64,000 nucleotides of DNA from Trichobilharzia regenti (lineage: Eukaryota; Platyhelminthes; Trematoda; Strigeidida; Schistosomatidae). The position numbers and the translations under genes were made by a program. The notes beneath the pieces were generated by a model that was given only the letters and a program-made list of their open reading frames with translations, was not told the DNA's origin and did no database searches. The stretch covers positions 10,112,589 to 10,176,588 of the forward strand of contig OX235268.1 of assembly GCA_944472135.2 (NCBI GenBank), written 5' to 3'. Numbering within the stretch: position 1 is the stretch's first letter; every line of letters begins with the position of its first letter. Shown here in pieces: positions 47,924 through 58,589 of the stretch.

Positions 47924-49201
47924 AATCCAGAGTAACAACAAGTATGCAAAATATAAGTAAAGTAAGAATTATTCCAACTGGTAACTGGTCGGCTGGATAC
48001 ACTTGTCGTCGATTTTCCAAGAGCAGAGCAGAGCAGAGCAGAGGAGAGGAGATGAATAATACCGGCCAGCCAGCCAGCCAGTTAGGAGGAATCAAATGAC
48101 TGAAAATGATGAATAGCAAGCAAGCAAATGACGAAATTGGGGAAATACAACAAAGGTAGTGTATTATCCATCCATCCATGTCTTGGCACCTCTTCCTTGG
48201 AATCGCGTAGCATTCACCTTTCCATAAATCCAAATCACTAAAAGCTGCCTGCATCTTGTAACCGTTATTTTTCATATCACGTACGTCAGTAAAATCTGGA
48301 CTAGCTTTATCCATCCACCAAGGCGTCATTATTCATGCAGTTTGCCAACTAGCTGTATAATTTTCAATATCCACCAGTTGAACTCACTCCACATTATCTG
48401 AGTTGTTTTCATCCTCCTGCTCCTCCTCCTCCTGATGCTGATGATGCGAATAAAAATGGACAATAAGTCTACACCAGAAATGTCACTCGCTCGCTCGCTC
48501 ACCTGCATTCTAGATAAATTCAGCATTATAATGGTCTTTGAATGTAATCAGCACTGCTTATATACCTCTCGCTCTCTCGCCAAACACATCATCACGCCCA
48601 CCCCCACCCCCAGCCCAACACACACACTTTCTCCCCCACCCTTTGTTTCGTTTGTATTAGGTAGTTAGTTAATTAGTCATTTAGTTAGGTTTGCATATAT
48701 GTGTTGACCTGATGTGATGTGACGGTGGTCGTTAGTGGCGGTGGTGGTGGTGGTATGCAAATGAAACCGACATCTATTAACAAACAGTATTTTACCCATT
48801 AAATATATATATATGACAAGTATCCTATTTCAACTATCTTGTGACATTTCAATTTCCCCCACCCCACCCCACCCCACACACTCAGTTTGATTCGTTTTAA
48901 TTTTCAGCGAAATAGAATCTAAATTCTTCGTTACATTTCATTCATTCATCCACTCGTGACAGGTATTGCCCAAGTGTGTTTTCACTTGTAGTAGTACTGG
49001 TAGTATGTACCCAAAATTTTGATCTACTAATATCTTTTTGTATTTTGGTGTTCTGTTTTCAGTAATCAGCTTGTCATCATCATCATCATCAGCATCAGGA
49101 TCAGGCTGAGTGATAACCACTTTATCACCATCATCAAATATTGTTAAACGTAAATTGTGACAAGTAGTATAATCTACACATAATAGAAGTGGATATAATC
49201 A
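47924..49201. repeat. Unit B, copy 3 (partial)
   Basis: Matches copy 1 from 7622 to about 9180 but lacks ~300 bp equivalent to 7795-8100 (junction near 48128), which removes the candidate exon. The right end stops abruptly at ATAATCAT, where a PLE fragment begins. It retains the empty site of the CACTA-like insertion and the single-copy target of the foldback element. Confidence 0.88.
48171..48329 (-). other. Conserved reading frame in unit B (copy 3), unknown
   Basis: Same MTPWWMDKASPDF...DLDLWKG frame as in copies 1 and 2. Its extension to 189 codons in this copy is caused by the downstream deletion. Confidence 0.25.
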
Positions 49202-49202
49202 T

Positions 49203-49720
49203 GTGACACTGGATCTCCTGTATATGGTAGACAAATAAAAACGTTTTTCTTTTCTACAGTTGGATACACTTCTTTCGCATCTTTTTCTCTGCCATACTTC
49301 TGTATAAATCCCTGAGGGTATCCATTTTCCCTTAGGCATTTCTCGACGAAATCTAACACTTCTTCGACCATGTTTGGTAAACGTAGCTTCCTGGCTCTGC
49401 CGTACAAAGTCCTCACTAATCCGCACTTATAGCTTATGGGACAAAAGCTGTTATAGTGAAGATATTCTCCAGTCCAGGTTTATTTTCTATAGATGGACTT
49501 TTCGACCATGCCTTCGTTTATTCTTTTTACATTTACATCCAGGAAACTGAACTCATTATTATGTTCATATTCCATGGTGAATTTGATATTTAGATGGATC
49601 TCATTTAGGCGATTATATAATGCCTTTCCTTTACTTATCGAAATTTATCATGGGAACCAAATAGAATAATTCTAATTCATTTTTTGTATTCGAATAGATA
49701 AATAGGTCCTCAGATCGAAC
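49203..49720 (-). mobile_element. Penelope-like element fragment (minus strand)
   Basis: Minus-strand blocks: LYNRLNEIHLNIKFTMEYE, NNEFSFLDVNVKRINEGM, SIYRK-stop-TWTGEYLHYNSFCP, then LVRTLYGRARKLRLPNMVEE and LRENGYPQGFIQK, ending with the lead-in to the nuclease (YPTVEKKNVFICLPYTGD). This is the RT thumb to linker of a PLE from a family different to 41835-42935. Upstream RSEDLFIYSNTKNELELF (about 49700) may be the corrupted RYVDDLF block. One in-frame stop and a frameshift inactivate it, and its 3' part is cut off at unit B copy 3. Confidence 0.78.
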
Positions 49721-52006
49721 CAGAACATTTCTAAGAATGCCATCTGATGGATTTATTTTCAGCTTAATCATTGAAAGGTTTTCGGAGTGAGATATGTCGT
49801 AAGAATGTAAGAGCTCTCGCAATTTTAGGTCCACTGACGAGAAGAAAGAAATAAGTCTATTACGATGACATCTGATCCAGAATCTATTTGATTTGATGAA
49901 ATTAAAACCAAGAATAATCACAATGGCCTCATGACTGACTTCGAAATGTTTGCCTGGTATGTAAATAGTTTGATTAGTTCACTTCTGTATTTATTAGGTT
50001 AACTATAGAAGAGGATAGCTGACAACAAATCGTTTAGAAAGTGATAGTCGCTTAACCTAGACACTATCATGCTCCTGCAAAACGCTACTCATGCTGTGTT
50101 TGATTGTAGGTGAAAAAGTACATATGCAAACTGAATTCTGTCTGTGTTCAGAAAATACAATAAAAACAAACCAAAGAATTCGCTTCTGAATAACAGAATG
50201 TTGAGAAACTTACTGATACTTCACCACATCACGAATTAAAGAAATGTTCACAATCTTTCAATTGCACATCCATTCGGGATATTATCGCTTGGTGTCAGAG
50301 AGAGTGGATTTGTTAGCTAAGCTGAATAGATCAACTTCATTAATTTAGTGGTGAAAACTCGCAATGAGTTCAATAAAAAGAAGAATGAAAACCACATATT
50401 CATAATCTATTCTAGGAGCCCTGCTCTTTTGTTTCCGTTTCACTGAATCAATACACTGTCGCCTAGAGTTGCCTAGTGAGCTGTCATCTAGATAGCATTG
50501 TGAGAACGAGCATTTATCTGAGTTTTTGACTTTATGTCTTTTGAATTGGTAACCAAGCTTTATTCTAAATAATTACGATTTATGAGTCCTCTTATTTGTA
50601 ACAATGAATTCTTCCAGTGGGTACAAAGTCGTTGATGTATACGTTCTCAAATATTTACGGAACAGTTTTATAACAATCCATCAGGTTACTTTTTGCTTTA
50701 ATAAACAAAACAAAATACATCTACCACCTCACATTGTAATCTAAAGGTTCTCTGTTAGAGTCCAACAGACGAGAGGTATCGTATTTCTAGATTAAAACAA
50801 TATTACGATCTGCAATTTATTCTCGGCAAATATGAACATTATGTGAAAAAGGGCACTGACAATCAGTTGTTATAAATTTGTCTGATTTTTAATTTTCGAA
50901 CAGCAAAACAAAAAGAAGAATGGTGAGTTGTTACGTCACATGAAGTGGCAGTTCCTGTGTTCTGAACAATTATACGATGTGTCTTAGAATAGATTTGTTC
51001 ACCTCTGTGGGAAGCTAAATACACAGTCAATTGAATTATAGAATCCAGTGGACTGTGCTATACTTTCTGCTTGACACATTTTATTTCAATCTCAAGAACT
51101 ATTTGTCAATTTCGATGCCGGATTTCCTACACTTAAGAGGAATCATACTGAGATTTATATGCAATGGTATTTATTCCATAAAACGTATGATGCAGTCTGT
51201 GATTAACTTCACTAACGGATTCCTTTTGAGAAACATGAATAGACCAATTGCAACATAGAACATTACGATTTGGATCAGTTTTATTTTTGCAGTGTCCTTT
51301 CAGCTGCTCCAGACTTGCACGATAATAGTAATTGGTGATTTTACAGTTTGAATTTTGGTTTACTGAGAATTAGAAATCTTTATAATGTCATGAGGAGTCG
51401 GATTCTGTATTAAAAGCAGTTCAGTTTCCTCAAACAAATGAAGAAATTCTTCGATTAGATTTCAAATCCTGAAAATAATAATATTACTTAGGTCATTAGA
51501 GAAGTGTTGATAAATAAACTAAAGACGCACAAAAATATTGTCATTTAAGTGAAGGAACTTAACTTGAATACAAGAGTCAAATATGAAACCTGAATTCATG
51601 CATCAAATAAAGCCTACTTTTAACTTCAATTGCCTAAATTGTATCGACTCTTAGAGTTATTTGAACTTTCGAAAGACGGAGGAGATATTCGACCGAAGCT
51701 CTCCTGACAATGTTTTGCTGGATGTAAAGTAGTAGATGTGCACTGGATACTCAAACCTGAAAACCTTTGGAGAGGTACATAAAGCCTTTAGGGGTAAATA
51801 CAATTTATCATGTATAATCAACCATATTTAATTCAGAGACTAACTAAGAGTTTTTATAATACTTATTGGTCATGTAACATGTCGTTGAAAACAATTAGGT
51901 ATAACAGATAAAGTTATATGAAAGTGAACCGAGAGGATGGCGTTTTCATGAAATTACCTTAACTGCCGAGGAAAGTGAGGTAATTTCTGAAGGTACTGCT
52001 TCCCAT
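49721..52006. other. No gene recognised
   Basis: A+T-rich. The minus frame to 49921 may be the extreme upstream part of the PLE. Nothing else is supported up to the Ty3/Gypsy LTR. Confidence 0.4.
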
Positions 52007-52344
52007 TGTGGTGAGAGCAGGCTGCTAGCCGATTGGTTGGCACTAATCTACGTTAAGGTCTAGGTCACTAATATGGGCCGTGAGAAAATATGAACAAGGC
52101 TGAGTCAACAACCAATCACAGCAAAGTTAACGTGGCAAAATATGATTCGCAGATAGAGAACTCTATTTGTCAAGGAATCCCGAAACAACCAATCAGAAGC
52201 CTGCGTTTGTCTACCTAACTTCTGATAAACAACCAATCAGATGACTGCGCTTGTCTATAATAATGTAGTTGAAATATGTATAAATACGTGTTGATTTTCA
52301 TAATAAAACGATCTGTTGCTTCGCCCTTGTCTTCTGTTGTTACA
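52007..52344 (+). repeat. Ty3/Gypsy 5' LTR
   Basis: 338 bp, TGTGGTGAGAG...TGTTACA. It contains three CCAATCA boxes, two of them in a 44-bp imperfect direct repeat starting at 52183 and 52227. A TATA box (TATAAATA, 52279-52286) and a polyadenylation signal (AATAAA, 52302-52307) follow, giving a compact U3-R-U5. Confidence 0.92.
52279..52307 (+). promoter_or_regulatory. LTR TATA box and AATAAA signal
   Basis: TATAAATA at 52279-52286 followed 16 nt later by AATAAA at 52302-52307, downstream of three CCAAT motifs. This is the arrangement expected for the U3/R part of an LTR promoter. Confidence 0.7.
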
Positions 52345-52346
52345 TT

Positions 52347-52364
52347 TGGTGTCGCTGCCTCCAG
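52347..52364 (+). promoter_or_regulatory. Candidate primer-binding site
   Basis: TGGTGTCGCTGCCTCCAG starts 2 nt after the LTR and begins with the TGG that pairs with a tRNA CCA end. The tRNA is not identified. Only three bases separate it from the gag ATG, an extremely short leader. Confidence 0.6.
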
Positions 52365-52367
52365 AAA

Positions 52368-53129
52368 ATGAAGATCCCGTGGCCAGCTGCGTTTGAAGAA
52401 GGAGACATAAGGAGCTTCTTACGTGACTTCGAGGCTGTTGCTGAGCTGGTGGGTGTCAAGGAGCAGGCAGCGAAGGCAGTTGTCTTGGGGACGCTGTTGA
52501 GAGGCCGAGCGAAGGCTGCATATGACAGCGTAGACAGGTCAAATGGCACAGCGTCTTGGAAGAAATTGGTTGAACGACTAGTGTCCGAGTTTGACAGCGA
52601 AACAGACAGACAGCTAGCAATGCAGCAGTTCCGGTCAATGAAGCTTGGACCTGATGGAGACCCGCTAGTGTTGGCGGTGAAACTGACTAATCTACTTCGA
52701 CGCGCGCTTCCCACTTTAGATGAAGAATCAGAAGCGCAGTTACTGTCTTCCCAATTCATCGAGAGTGTCCCAGACCACATTTCTCAGCGATTACAACTGG
52801 TTAACGCAACGCAGCCGATGGATATTAGCGAGCTGGCGAAGGTGACCAGACAGCTGCTGAGCACAACGGTAGCCGCTATAGACCAACCAAAACCAAACGA
52901 ATATGAGCAGAAAATTGAAGCATTGCAGCGGGAAGTGGCGGCGTTAAAGTTGGCTGATAGAAAAGACCGGTGTTTTGAATGCGGTAAGCCGGGACACTGG
53001 AGAAGATACTGCCCAGAAAGGCGAAAAAGAAAAAATTTCAGACGGTATAATGCTTGTTCTTTCTTTCGTATGAACCTAGATTTAGTGGGGGCTATTGAGA
53101 AAGGGCTCTGTATTCGAAGTTGCGAGTGA
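52368..53129 (+). CDS. gag: Gag polyprotein of Ty3/Gypsy element
   Basis: 253 aa from ATG 52368, directly after the presumed primer-binding site. Residues ~5-165 form the helical retrotransposon capsid-like region (SFLRDFEAVAEL, SWKKLVERLVSEF, with MQQFRSMKLGPDGDPL later). A short coiled coil (~177-196) precedes one CCHC zinc knuckle C202-x2-C205-x4-H210-x4-C215, expected to bind element RNA. A basic tail follows. Gag forms the cytoplasmic virus-like particle in this superfamily. It overlaps the start of the pol frame by about 30 nt in the -1 register, so pol would need -1 frameshifting. The last ~30 residues after the basic tail look unlike Gag and may be non-native. Confidence 0.92.
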   Translation: MKIPWPAAFEEGDIRSFLRDFEAVAELVGVKEQAAKAVVLGTLLRGRAKAAYDSVDRSNGTASWKKLVERLVSEFDSETDRQLAMQQFRSMKLGPDGDPLVLAVKLTNLLRRALPTLDEESEAQLLSSQFIESVPDHISQRLQLVNATQPMDISELAKVTRQLLSTTVAAIDQPKPNEYEQKIEALQREVAALKLADRKDRCFECGKPGHWRRYCPERRKRKNFRRYNACSFFRMNLDLVGAIEKGLCIRSCE

Positions 53130-56100
53130 ATGATCGAGAAGTAGTATGTTTGATAGATACAGGGGCGGCCGTGTCGTTAATAGATAAGAATTTATGTAAG
53201 AGTGTTAGCCCGTGTTCATTGACAGTACAAACAGTAGGCGGGTATGTGTTGCGTATCACGGGTAGATCGAACTGTACGGTCGTTGTTGGTGGCTGCGAGG
53301 TGACGTTTCCTTTCATTGTTGTACCCGAACTACAGCGAACGATATTAGGAGCGGATTTTCTGCGTGAGATTGGTGCCATAATCGACACGCAAGCGAACGT
53401 GGTGGTCACGAAATACGGGCATATCAACATGTATGAGACCAGCGAGATAGCAGCGATTAAGCTGCCGACGGTACACAATGTGACAGAGTTAATTAGTAAA
53501 TACGATCATCTGTTCACTGGAGATGGCGACCCATACGGTTATTGCGATAAGGTGAATCATGAAATTCCGTTAAGTGATCCGAAAGTAAGGTCATTTACAA
53601 CGCGAAGAGTTCCATGTCATCTGGAAGGCGAAGTGGAGCGACAAGTGCAAGAGATGTTAAAAGATGACATTATTGAGGAAGCTGATAGCCCGTACAACTC
53701 TCCAGTGCTGTTAGTAAAAAAAGCGAATGGGAAGTATAGATTCTGTGTTGATTTTCGACAGTTAAACAGTATGACAGAGTTAAGACCGTGTGCCATGCCA
53801 ACAGTGGTAGAAACTTTAGATCGCCTACAAGGTGCGAATGTGTTTTCGGTTCTCGATCTTCGCTCAGGATACTGGCAGATACCGATAAAACAAGGTGATA
53901 GAGATAAGACGGCTTTCATCGTGGGTCAGACACAATATCGATTTAAACGCATGCCGTTTGGACTAGCAGGTGCACCGTTTACGTTCAGACGACTGATGAA
54001 GCTATTACTTAGGAACTTGAAAAACGTGGAGGTTTATGGTGATGATCTCGTCATATACAGTCAAAACGAAAACGATCACGTCAACCATGTAGAAGCCGTG
54101 CTGCGACGCATCGAAGAGTTTGGACTACGCGTCAACAAAACCAAGTCCCAGATAGCCAAAAAGAATGTTACTCTGTTGGGACATAAAGTGGGAAATGGTG
54201 AGATTAAACCACTGCCGGAGAAAATTTTGACGATTAAAACGATTCCAGCCCCGAATTCAAAGAGAAAACTGAGACAATTCTTGGGTAGAGCAGCGTTTTA
54301 TAGCCGCTTCGTGAAGAACTTCAATGAGATAGCAGCCCCTCTATACAGGCTACTAGGTGAGCCAAAGTTTGTTTGGTCGGAAGAATCGCAGAGGACATTC
54401 GACAGAATTAAACAGCTGCTCGACCACCAACAAATGACGCTAAAACTACCTGTGCCAGGAAGACAGTTCACAGTGTGCACAGATGCCAGTGACTACGCTA
54501 TAGGTGCGGTCCTAAGACAGGACGAGGGAATCGTTGAGTATGCCAGTAGGGTTTTGACACTCGCAGAGAGAAAGTATTCAACGATAGAGAAAGAATGTTT
54601 AGCAATGGTATGGGCAGTCGACAAATGGAGACCTTATTTACTCGGCCGGCGGTTCCACATCGAAACTGATCATAAGCCGCTACAATTTTTGAAGACAGCG
54701 AGAGACCCACGGGGGAAGTTGTCACGGTGGATGTTGCGTCTTCAGGAGTACGATTTTACGATCTCACACGTTCCTGGAAGTGAAAATGTCTTGGCAGATT
54801 TGTTATCGAGACCAGAAGATGAGTCTGAGTTGCCCGAGGTCGCTTACGGAGTGCATGCAGTAGAACAAGACCCACTAAGACTTGCACGTAGGCAGAGGTT
54901 GGACGATACGCTGAATACAGTAATACAGGTGATCACCAACGGAATAGAAGTGGATCAAACTACGGCGAGTAAGGAGCTAACCACACTACTCAGACAGAGG
55001 GATCGACTCAGAGTGAATGCCTACGGGACTCTGACCTGGCGAGAGAACGACGGAAGCTGGCTGGCTGTCATACCTCAATCGTCGCGCCACGACATGATAG
55101 AAGAATGTCACCAGCTAGCGCATACAGGCGTGGCCAGAACGACCGATCTCCTAAGACAAAGTATGTACTGGCCAGGTATGAGAGAAGACGTAGCAAGATA
55201 CGTACTTGGATGTCCACGGTGCCAGCTGATGAAAGGTGACCGGTGTATACGACCACCACTTCAGTCGATTCCAGTTACCGCGATAGGTGACTTGTGGTCC
55301 GTAGATGTCATGGGTCCATTTCCTCAGACATCCAATGGTAATCAGTACCTCTTGGTGATGACGGAACACGCGACACGATGGGTAGACGCCGTAGCAATCC
55401 CAGACCAACGTGCAAGAACCGTGACAGATGCAGTAGTTAGACACATTGTTGCAGACCACGGCGTACCGAAGACAATACTGACAGACCAAGGTCCCTGTTT
55501 CGAGAGTGAAGAGTTTACTTCCCGTTTGCAACAGCTGGGCATCAAGAGGATCAGAACGACCCCATACCATCCACAAACGAATGGCCTAACGGAGAGAAAC
55601 AACCGTACACTGAAGGAGTGGCTGGCCTCGAAGGGCGGGAACTGGGAAACGGAGCTTCCACTGATTTTACTAACACATCGGGCTACCACTCAGGAAACAA
55701 CGAAGAAGTCACCCTTCCAACTGATGTATGGTAGAAAACCACGATTACCGGTACACAATGAGACCTGGCCCATGCACCAAAAGTGGAGTACGACGAAATT
55801 AAAAGCAGAGAGGAAAGAGGCAGTCAAGAATGTAATACGGAAGCAGCGCAGTGATGTCATGAAGTCTCAGATGAAAGAAAGGACGCAGTGCATTACCTTT
55901 GCAGTCGGGGACCAAGTGAAGTGTAGAGACAGGAGATATACAGTTGGAGGCGGGCTAGGTTCACGGAAACTCCTTCCAAAGTGGGAAGGACCATACACAA
56001 TCACAAAAAGACGGGGTCAAGTATATACCATCCGAAGAGGTGATAAACAGAAACGAGTTAACGCCAGTCAGCTCCAAAGATGGGTACAGTGGGACAAGCC

Positions 56101-56206
56101 GGTCAGTAACAATCCTCAACTAGAGGATGTAGCACCCAGAAGGTCGGAACGTCTGCGCACGAAGCTATTTGACGGGGGGACGAGTGTGGTGAGAGCAGGC
56201 TGCTAG
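53099..56206 (+). CDS. pol: Pol polyprotein (PR-RT-RNase H-integrase) of Ty3/Gypsy element
   Basis: Open from 53099; numbering here counts from the TTG codon at 53120 (1028 codons to the stop). Protease: DTGA at 13-16. RT: DFRQLN (211-216), FSVLDLRSGYWQI (242 on), PFGLAGAP (279 on), YGDD catalytic box (306-309). RNase H: CTDAS (Asp 455), Glu 490, TDHKPL (Asp 517), LAD (Asp 560). Integrase: zinc site H664/H668/C698/C701, catalytic DD35E = Asp 729, Asp 789, Glu 825. The C-terminus carries an SH3-like tail (GDQVKCRDRR...WEGPYTITKRRG). No stop or frameshift interrupts it. The final codons lie inside the 3' LTR remnant. There is no ATG at the frame start, consistent with expression by -1 frameshift from gag. 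The polyprotein would be cut into the enzymes for reverse transcription and insertion. Confidence 0.95.
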   Translation, partial: ERALYSKLRVNDREVVCLIDTGAAVSLIDKNLCKSVSPCSLTVQTVGGYVLRITGRSNCTVVVGGCEVTFPFIVVPELQRTILGADFLREIGAIIDTQANVVVTKYGHINMYETSEIAAIKLPTVHNVTELISKYDHLFTGDGDPYGYCDKVNHEIPLSDPKVRSFTTRRVPCHLEGEVERQVQEMLKDDIIEEADSPYNSPVLLVKKANGKYRFCVDFRQLNSMTELRPCAMPTVVETLDRLQGANVFSVLDLRSGYWQIPIKQGDRDKTAFIVGQTQYRFKRMPFGLAGAPFTFRRLMKLLLRNLKNVEVYGDDLVIYSQNENDHVNHVEAVLRRIEEFGLRVNKTKSQIAKKNVTLLGHKVGNGEIKPLPEKILTIKTIPAPNSKRKLRQFLGRAAFYSRFVKNFNEIAAPLYRLLGEPKFVWSEESQRTFDRIKQLLDHQQMTLKLPVPGRQFTVCTDASDYAIGAVLRQDEGIVEYASRVLTLAERKYSTIEKECLAMVWAVDKWRPYLLGRRFHIETDHKPLQFLKTARDPRGKLSRWMLRLQEYDFTISHVPGSENVLADLLSRPEDESELPEVAYGVHAVEQDPLRLARRQRLDDTLNTVIQVITNGIEVDQTTASKELTTLLRQRDRLRVNAYGTLTWRENDGSWLAVIPQSSRHDMIEECHQLAHTGVARTTDLLRQSMYWPGMREDVARYVLGCPRCQLMKGDRCIRPPLQSIPVTAIGDLWSVDVMGPFPQTSNGNQYLLVMTEHATRWVDAVAIPDQRARTVTDAVVRHIVADHGVPKTILTDQGPCFESEEFTSRLQQLGIKRIRTTPYHPQTNGLTERNNRTLKEWLASKGGNWETELPLILLTHRATTQETTKKSPFQLMYGRKPRLPVHNETWPMHQKWSTTKLKAERKEAVKNVIRKQRSDVMKSQMKERTQCITFAVGDQVKCRDRRYTVGGGLGSRKLLPKWEGPYTITKRRGQVYTIRRGDKQKRVNASQLQRWVQWDKPVSNNPQLEDVAPRRSERLRTKLFDGGTSVVRAGC

Positions 56207-56237
56207 CCGATTGGTTGGCACTAATCTACGTTAAGGT
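56185..56237 (+). repeat. Truncated 3' LTR (53 bp)
   Basis: Identical to the first 53 bp of the 5' LTR (TGTGGTGAGAG to CGTTAAGGT), after which the sequence changes to unrelated DNA. A purine-rich GACGGGGGGACGAG (56171-56184) just before it is the polypurine tract candidate. Confidence 0.92.
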
Positions 56238-58589
56238 GTAATTAACAGTTGGTCATTTACCTGAACGAACCTGATTGAAATTCTTCTCGTAAAATGTCTG
56301 ACAGCAGATTTCTCCATGTTGCGTTTTTCAGAATCCATTTATGTATGCAACGCTTTAGGAAAACTAAATCTGAATGCATAACTTTGTTTCAGAATTGAGT
56401 ATAACTCACGCAACCATCATGTAATCCTGAAAATTACACTGTTCACACATAATTCGTATTTTCTGGTCACAACACAGTGAATTCTGAATTTACTCTATAG
56501 CTAAAATCTTCATGCAGATATTTACTTTACAACTCTAAAAGTGAAAAGCCCGTAAAGCAATCAAAAGCGAAACTCATTTAGACAAATGAAAGTTGCCTCT
56601 TCTACATAGTTACAGCATTTTCTAACAAGCAGTGACCAAACTTTTGTACTTGCACACACTGTGGAGACAAATACACTTATTCCGTCATACACAAGTAAGC
56701 TTTATCTGGAAGAAGTTATACTGCTTTTGTATTCAAAATACCAGTGTCGCTCAACTAGAGTTTTGATATTCAAGTTCTCTACGATATAACCCTGCATACT
56801 TTTGCATTGGAAGGAGATTTCATGCTTTTTATTTTCATATAATTTTCAGAGAGGAGCAGCTACGACTCCCATCTCAAGTGGGATTTCGTTCTACCTTAGT
56901 TGATTTACATCCTGCCTGCCTCATGACTGCATCTACAGTTAATTTTCTTCGCTTAATGTTTAACTTTTGTATGATCTTAAATGCACTGGTTCATGTCAAT
57001 TTAAATAAAGTACCTTATTGAAATTTATGATTATGTTCTTTAGGAACCTTGGTCGCATATCGACAGGCATCATCGATCGGTTGTCTTATAACAGCTGGTG
57101 AACAGTCATAGTACCAAACAAAAGTGTAAAAGGCTGATTTGAAATAAGCATGTGACGAAATGGCAGATGCGGTGTCCACACGACGTACAAACATACCGAA
57201 TCTGTGTGTGAATGAATGACATTGTGACATGTAATTTGCTAGAATATCAAAGATGGCTTCGCAAATAAGCCAAAATTGATTCATTCATGCTCAGATATTG
57301 ATCATCATTTCTATACTTTTGTAGCAAACTTTGTCAGCTTATAGTATGTTCCCAAGGATGCTATGGTTTAACGTAGTAGAGAAGATTAGTTCTTTCAGAA
57401 TCAAGCATCATTGGGGCAGAATTTGTGAACAAAGGAATAATATAAAAACAAACGAGAGTCTATCTCTCACCTTTGACTATGAGATAGTGATGACATGAAT
57501 TTCTACTAACCTTATTTGAAGGAAGCGCCAATAAATGTACTTCAGAATTGATTCACCTTTCTCTGTAGAAGTTTGAACTTTTTATATAATTACTGGTTGA
57601 TTGACATTATAGAATATCTTTTCTATTATTCTAATGTTATTTTCTGGAGTAATTTTCTACGTAGGATTGATGTAAAAGTAAAACTTTTACTCTAGTTTAA
57701 GTTTATTATTACTTTCGGTGCACTTTGTCTAAGTAATGTCAAAAACGTTTTCTTTTAGACTTATATAACGATCCAGTAGAAAAGCGTTTATTATTCCTCA
57801 AGAAATATTTTACGACATATACTGCTCATAAAATCAATAGCGCCATGAGAATGTTACCTCCAACATATAGTCAGTTTTCATCTCTATAGAAATCTGCAAA
57901 ATATATTTTTGAAAATTCGCTTCTACAATCCAACTGTCTGTCAAAATTATTCATTTGCCTAGTGGTGATGAAATGTTTATTCAGTAGTTCTGGAAATATA
58001 AACATATCTAGCTTAGGTTACATAATCATCAGCAAGCTGAAATGAATATGCCTTGGAATTCCTCGGTGGTTATTTGTGCTTCATTGACATCCCAGTTGTT
58101 TTCACTCTCTTAGTTAATAAAACCCGTGAAAACAAACAATTGCTTGATGTCAGGGGATAATAAATAAAATATTGTGACTTTAACACACTTGACACGCAAC
58201 TGATGTTCATACTTGTCAAGTGTTTTCAGTAAACTGGAGTATGAATGAATGATGCGTGTAGGTTTTGTTCAGACAAAATTTATTCCTAACCACTATCTGC
58301 AAAATTTTCTAATTATGCAGCGGAAGGTATAATAATTCAACCAATTGTGCCGAGGAAGTGATACTCCATGAAGAGGGTAGAGTATTTCGGAGTTAAATGG
58401 TGACAAAATTATTCCATGCTTGGTGCCCTGTAGTTTCTTGATAAATTAAATGTATTTTCAAAATAGTATTGACTTTTTCAAAAATATATTAGGGTTTATT
58501 CACACTTATATGACAGTTAGACAACTAAGACTTCAGTTTTTCATCGTAGAACGTAAAATGAAGTAGTGATTCTTGTAGTTCTGTAAAAA
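56238..58589. other. No gene recognised
   Basis: Non-coding A+T-rich sequence. An 89-codon minus frame at 57015-57284 has no recognised domain. Confidence 0.4.

Larger units (their letters stand above)
52007..56237 (+). mobile_element. Ty3/Gypsy LTR retrotransposon, 3' LTR truncated
   Basis: A 5' LTR (52007-52344), primer-binding-site candidate, gag (52368-53129), pol (about 53099-56206) and the first 53 bp of a 3' LTR (56185-56237). Domain order PR-RT-RNase H-IN is that of Ty3/Gypsy (Metaviridae). The single CCHC knuckle in gag argues against the CsRn1/Boudicca type and fits Saci-type elements, but I cannot name the family with certainty. Both frames are open and catalytic residues are in place; the visible defects are the missing 3' LTR body and the gag-pol connection. 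No target-site duplication can be scored. Confidence 0.93.

Noticed and set aside
52340..52780. 146-codon minus-strand frame
   Set aside because: Antisense of gag with serine-rich composition; gag has the real domains.
57015..57284. 89-codon minus-strand frame as a possible host exon
   Set aside because: No splice-site pattern, domain or repeat in the window supports it.
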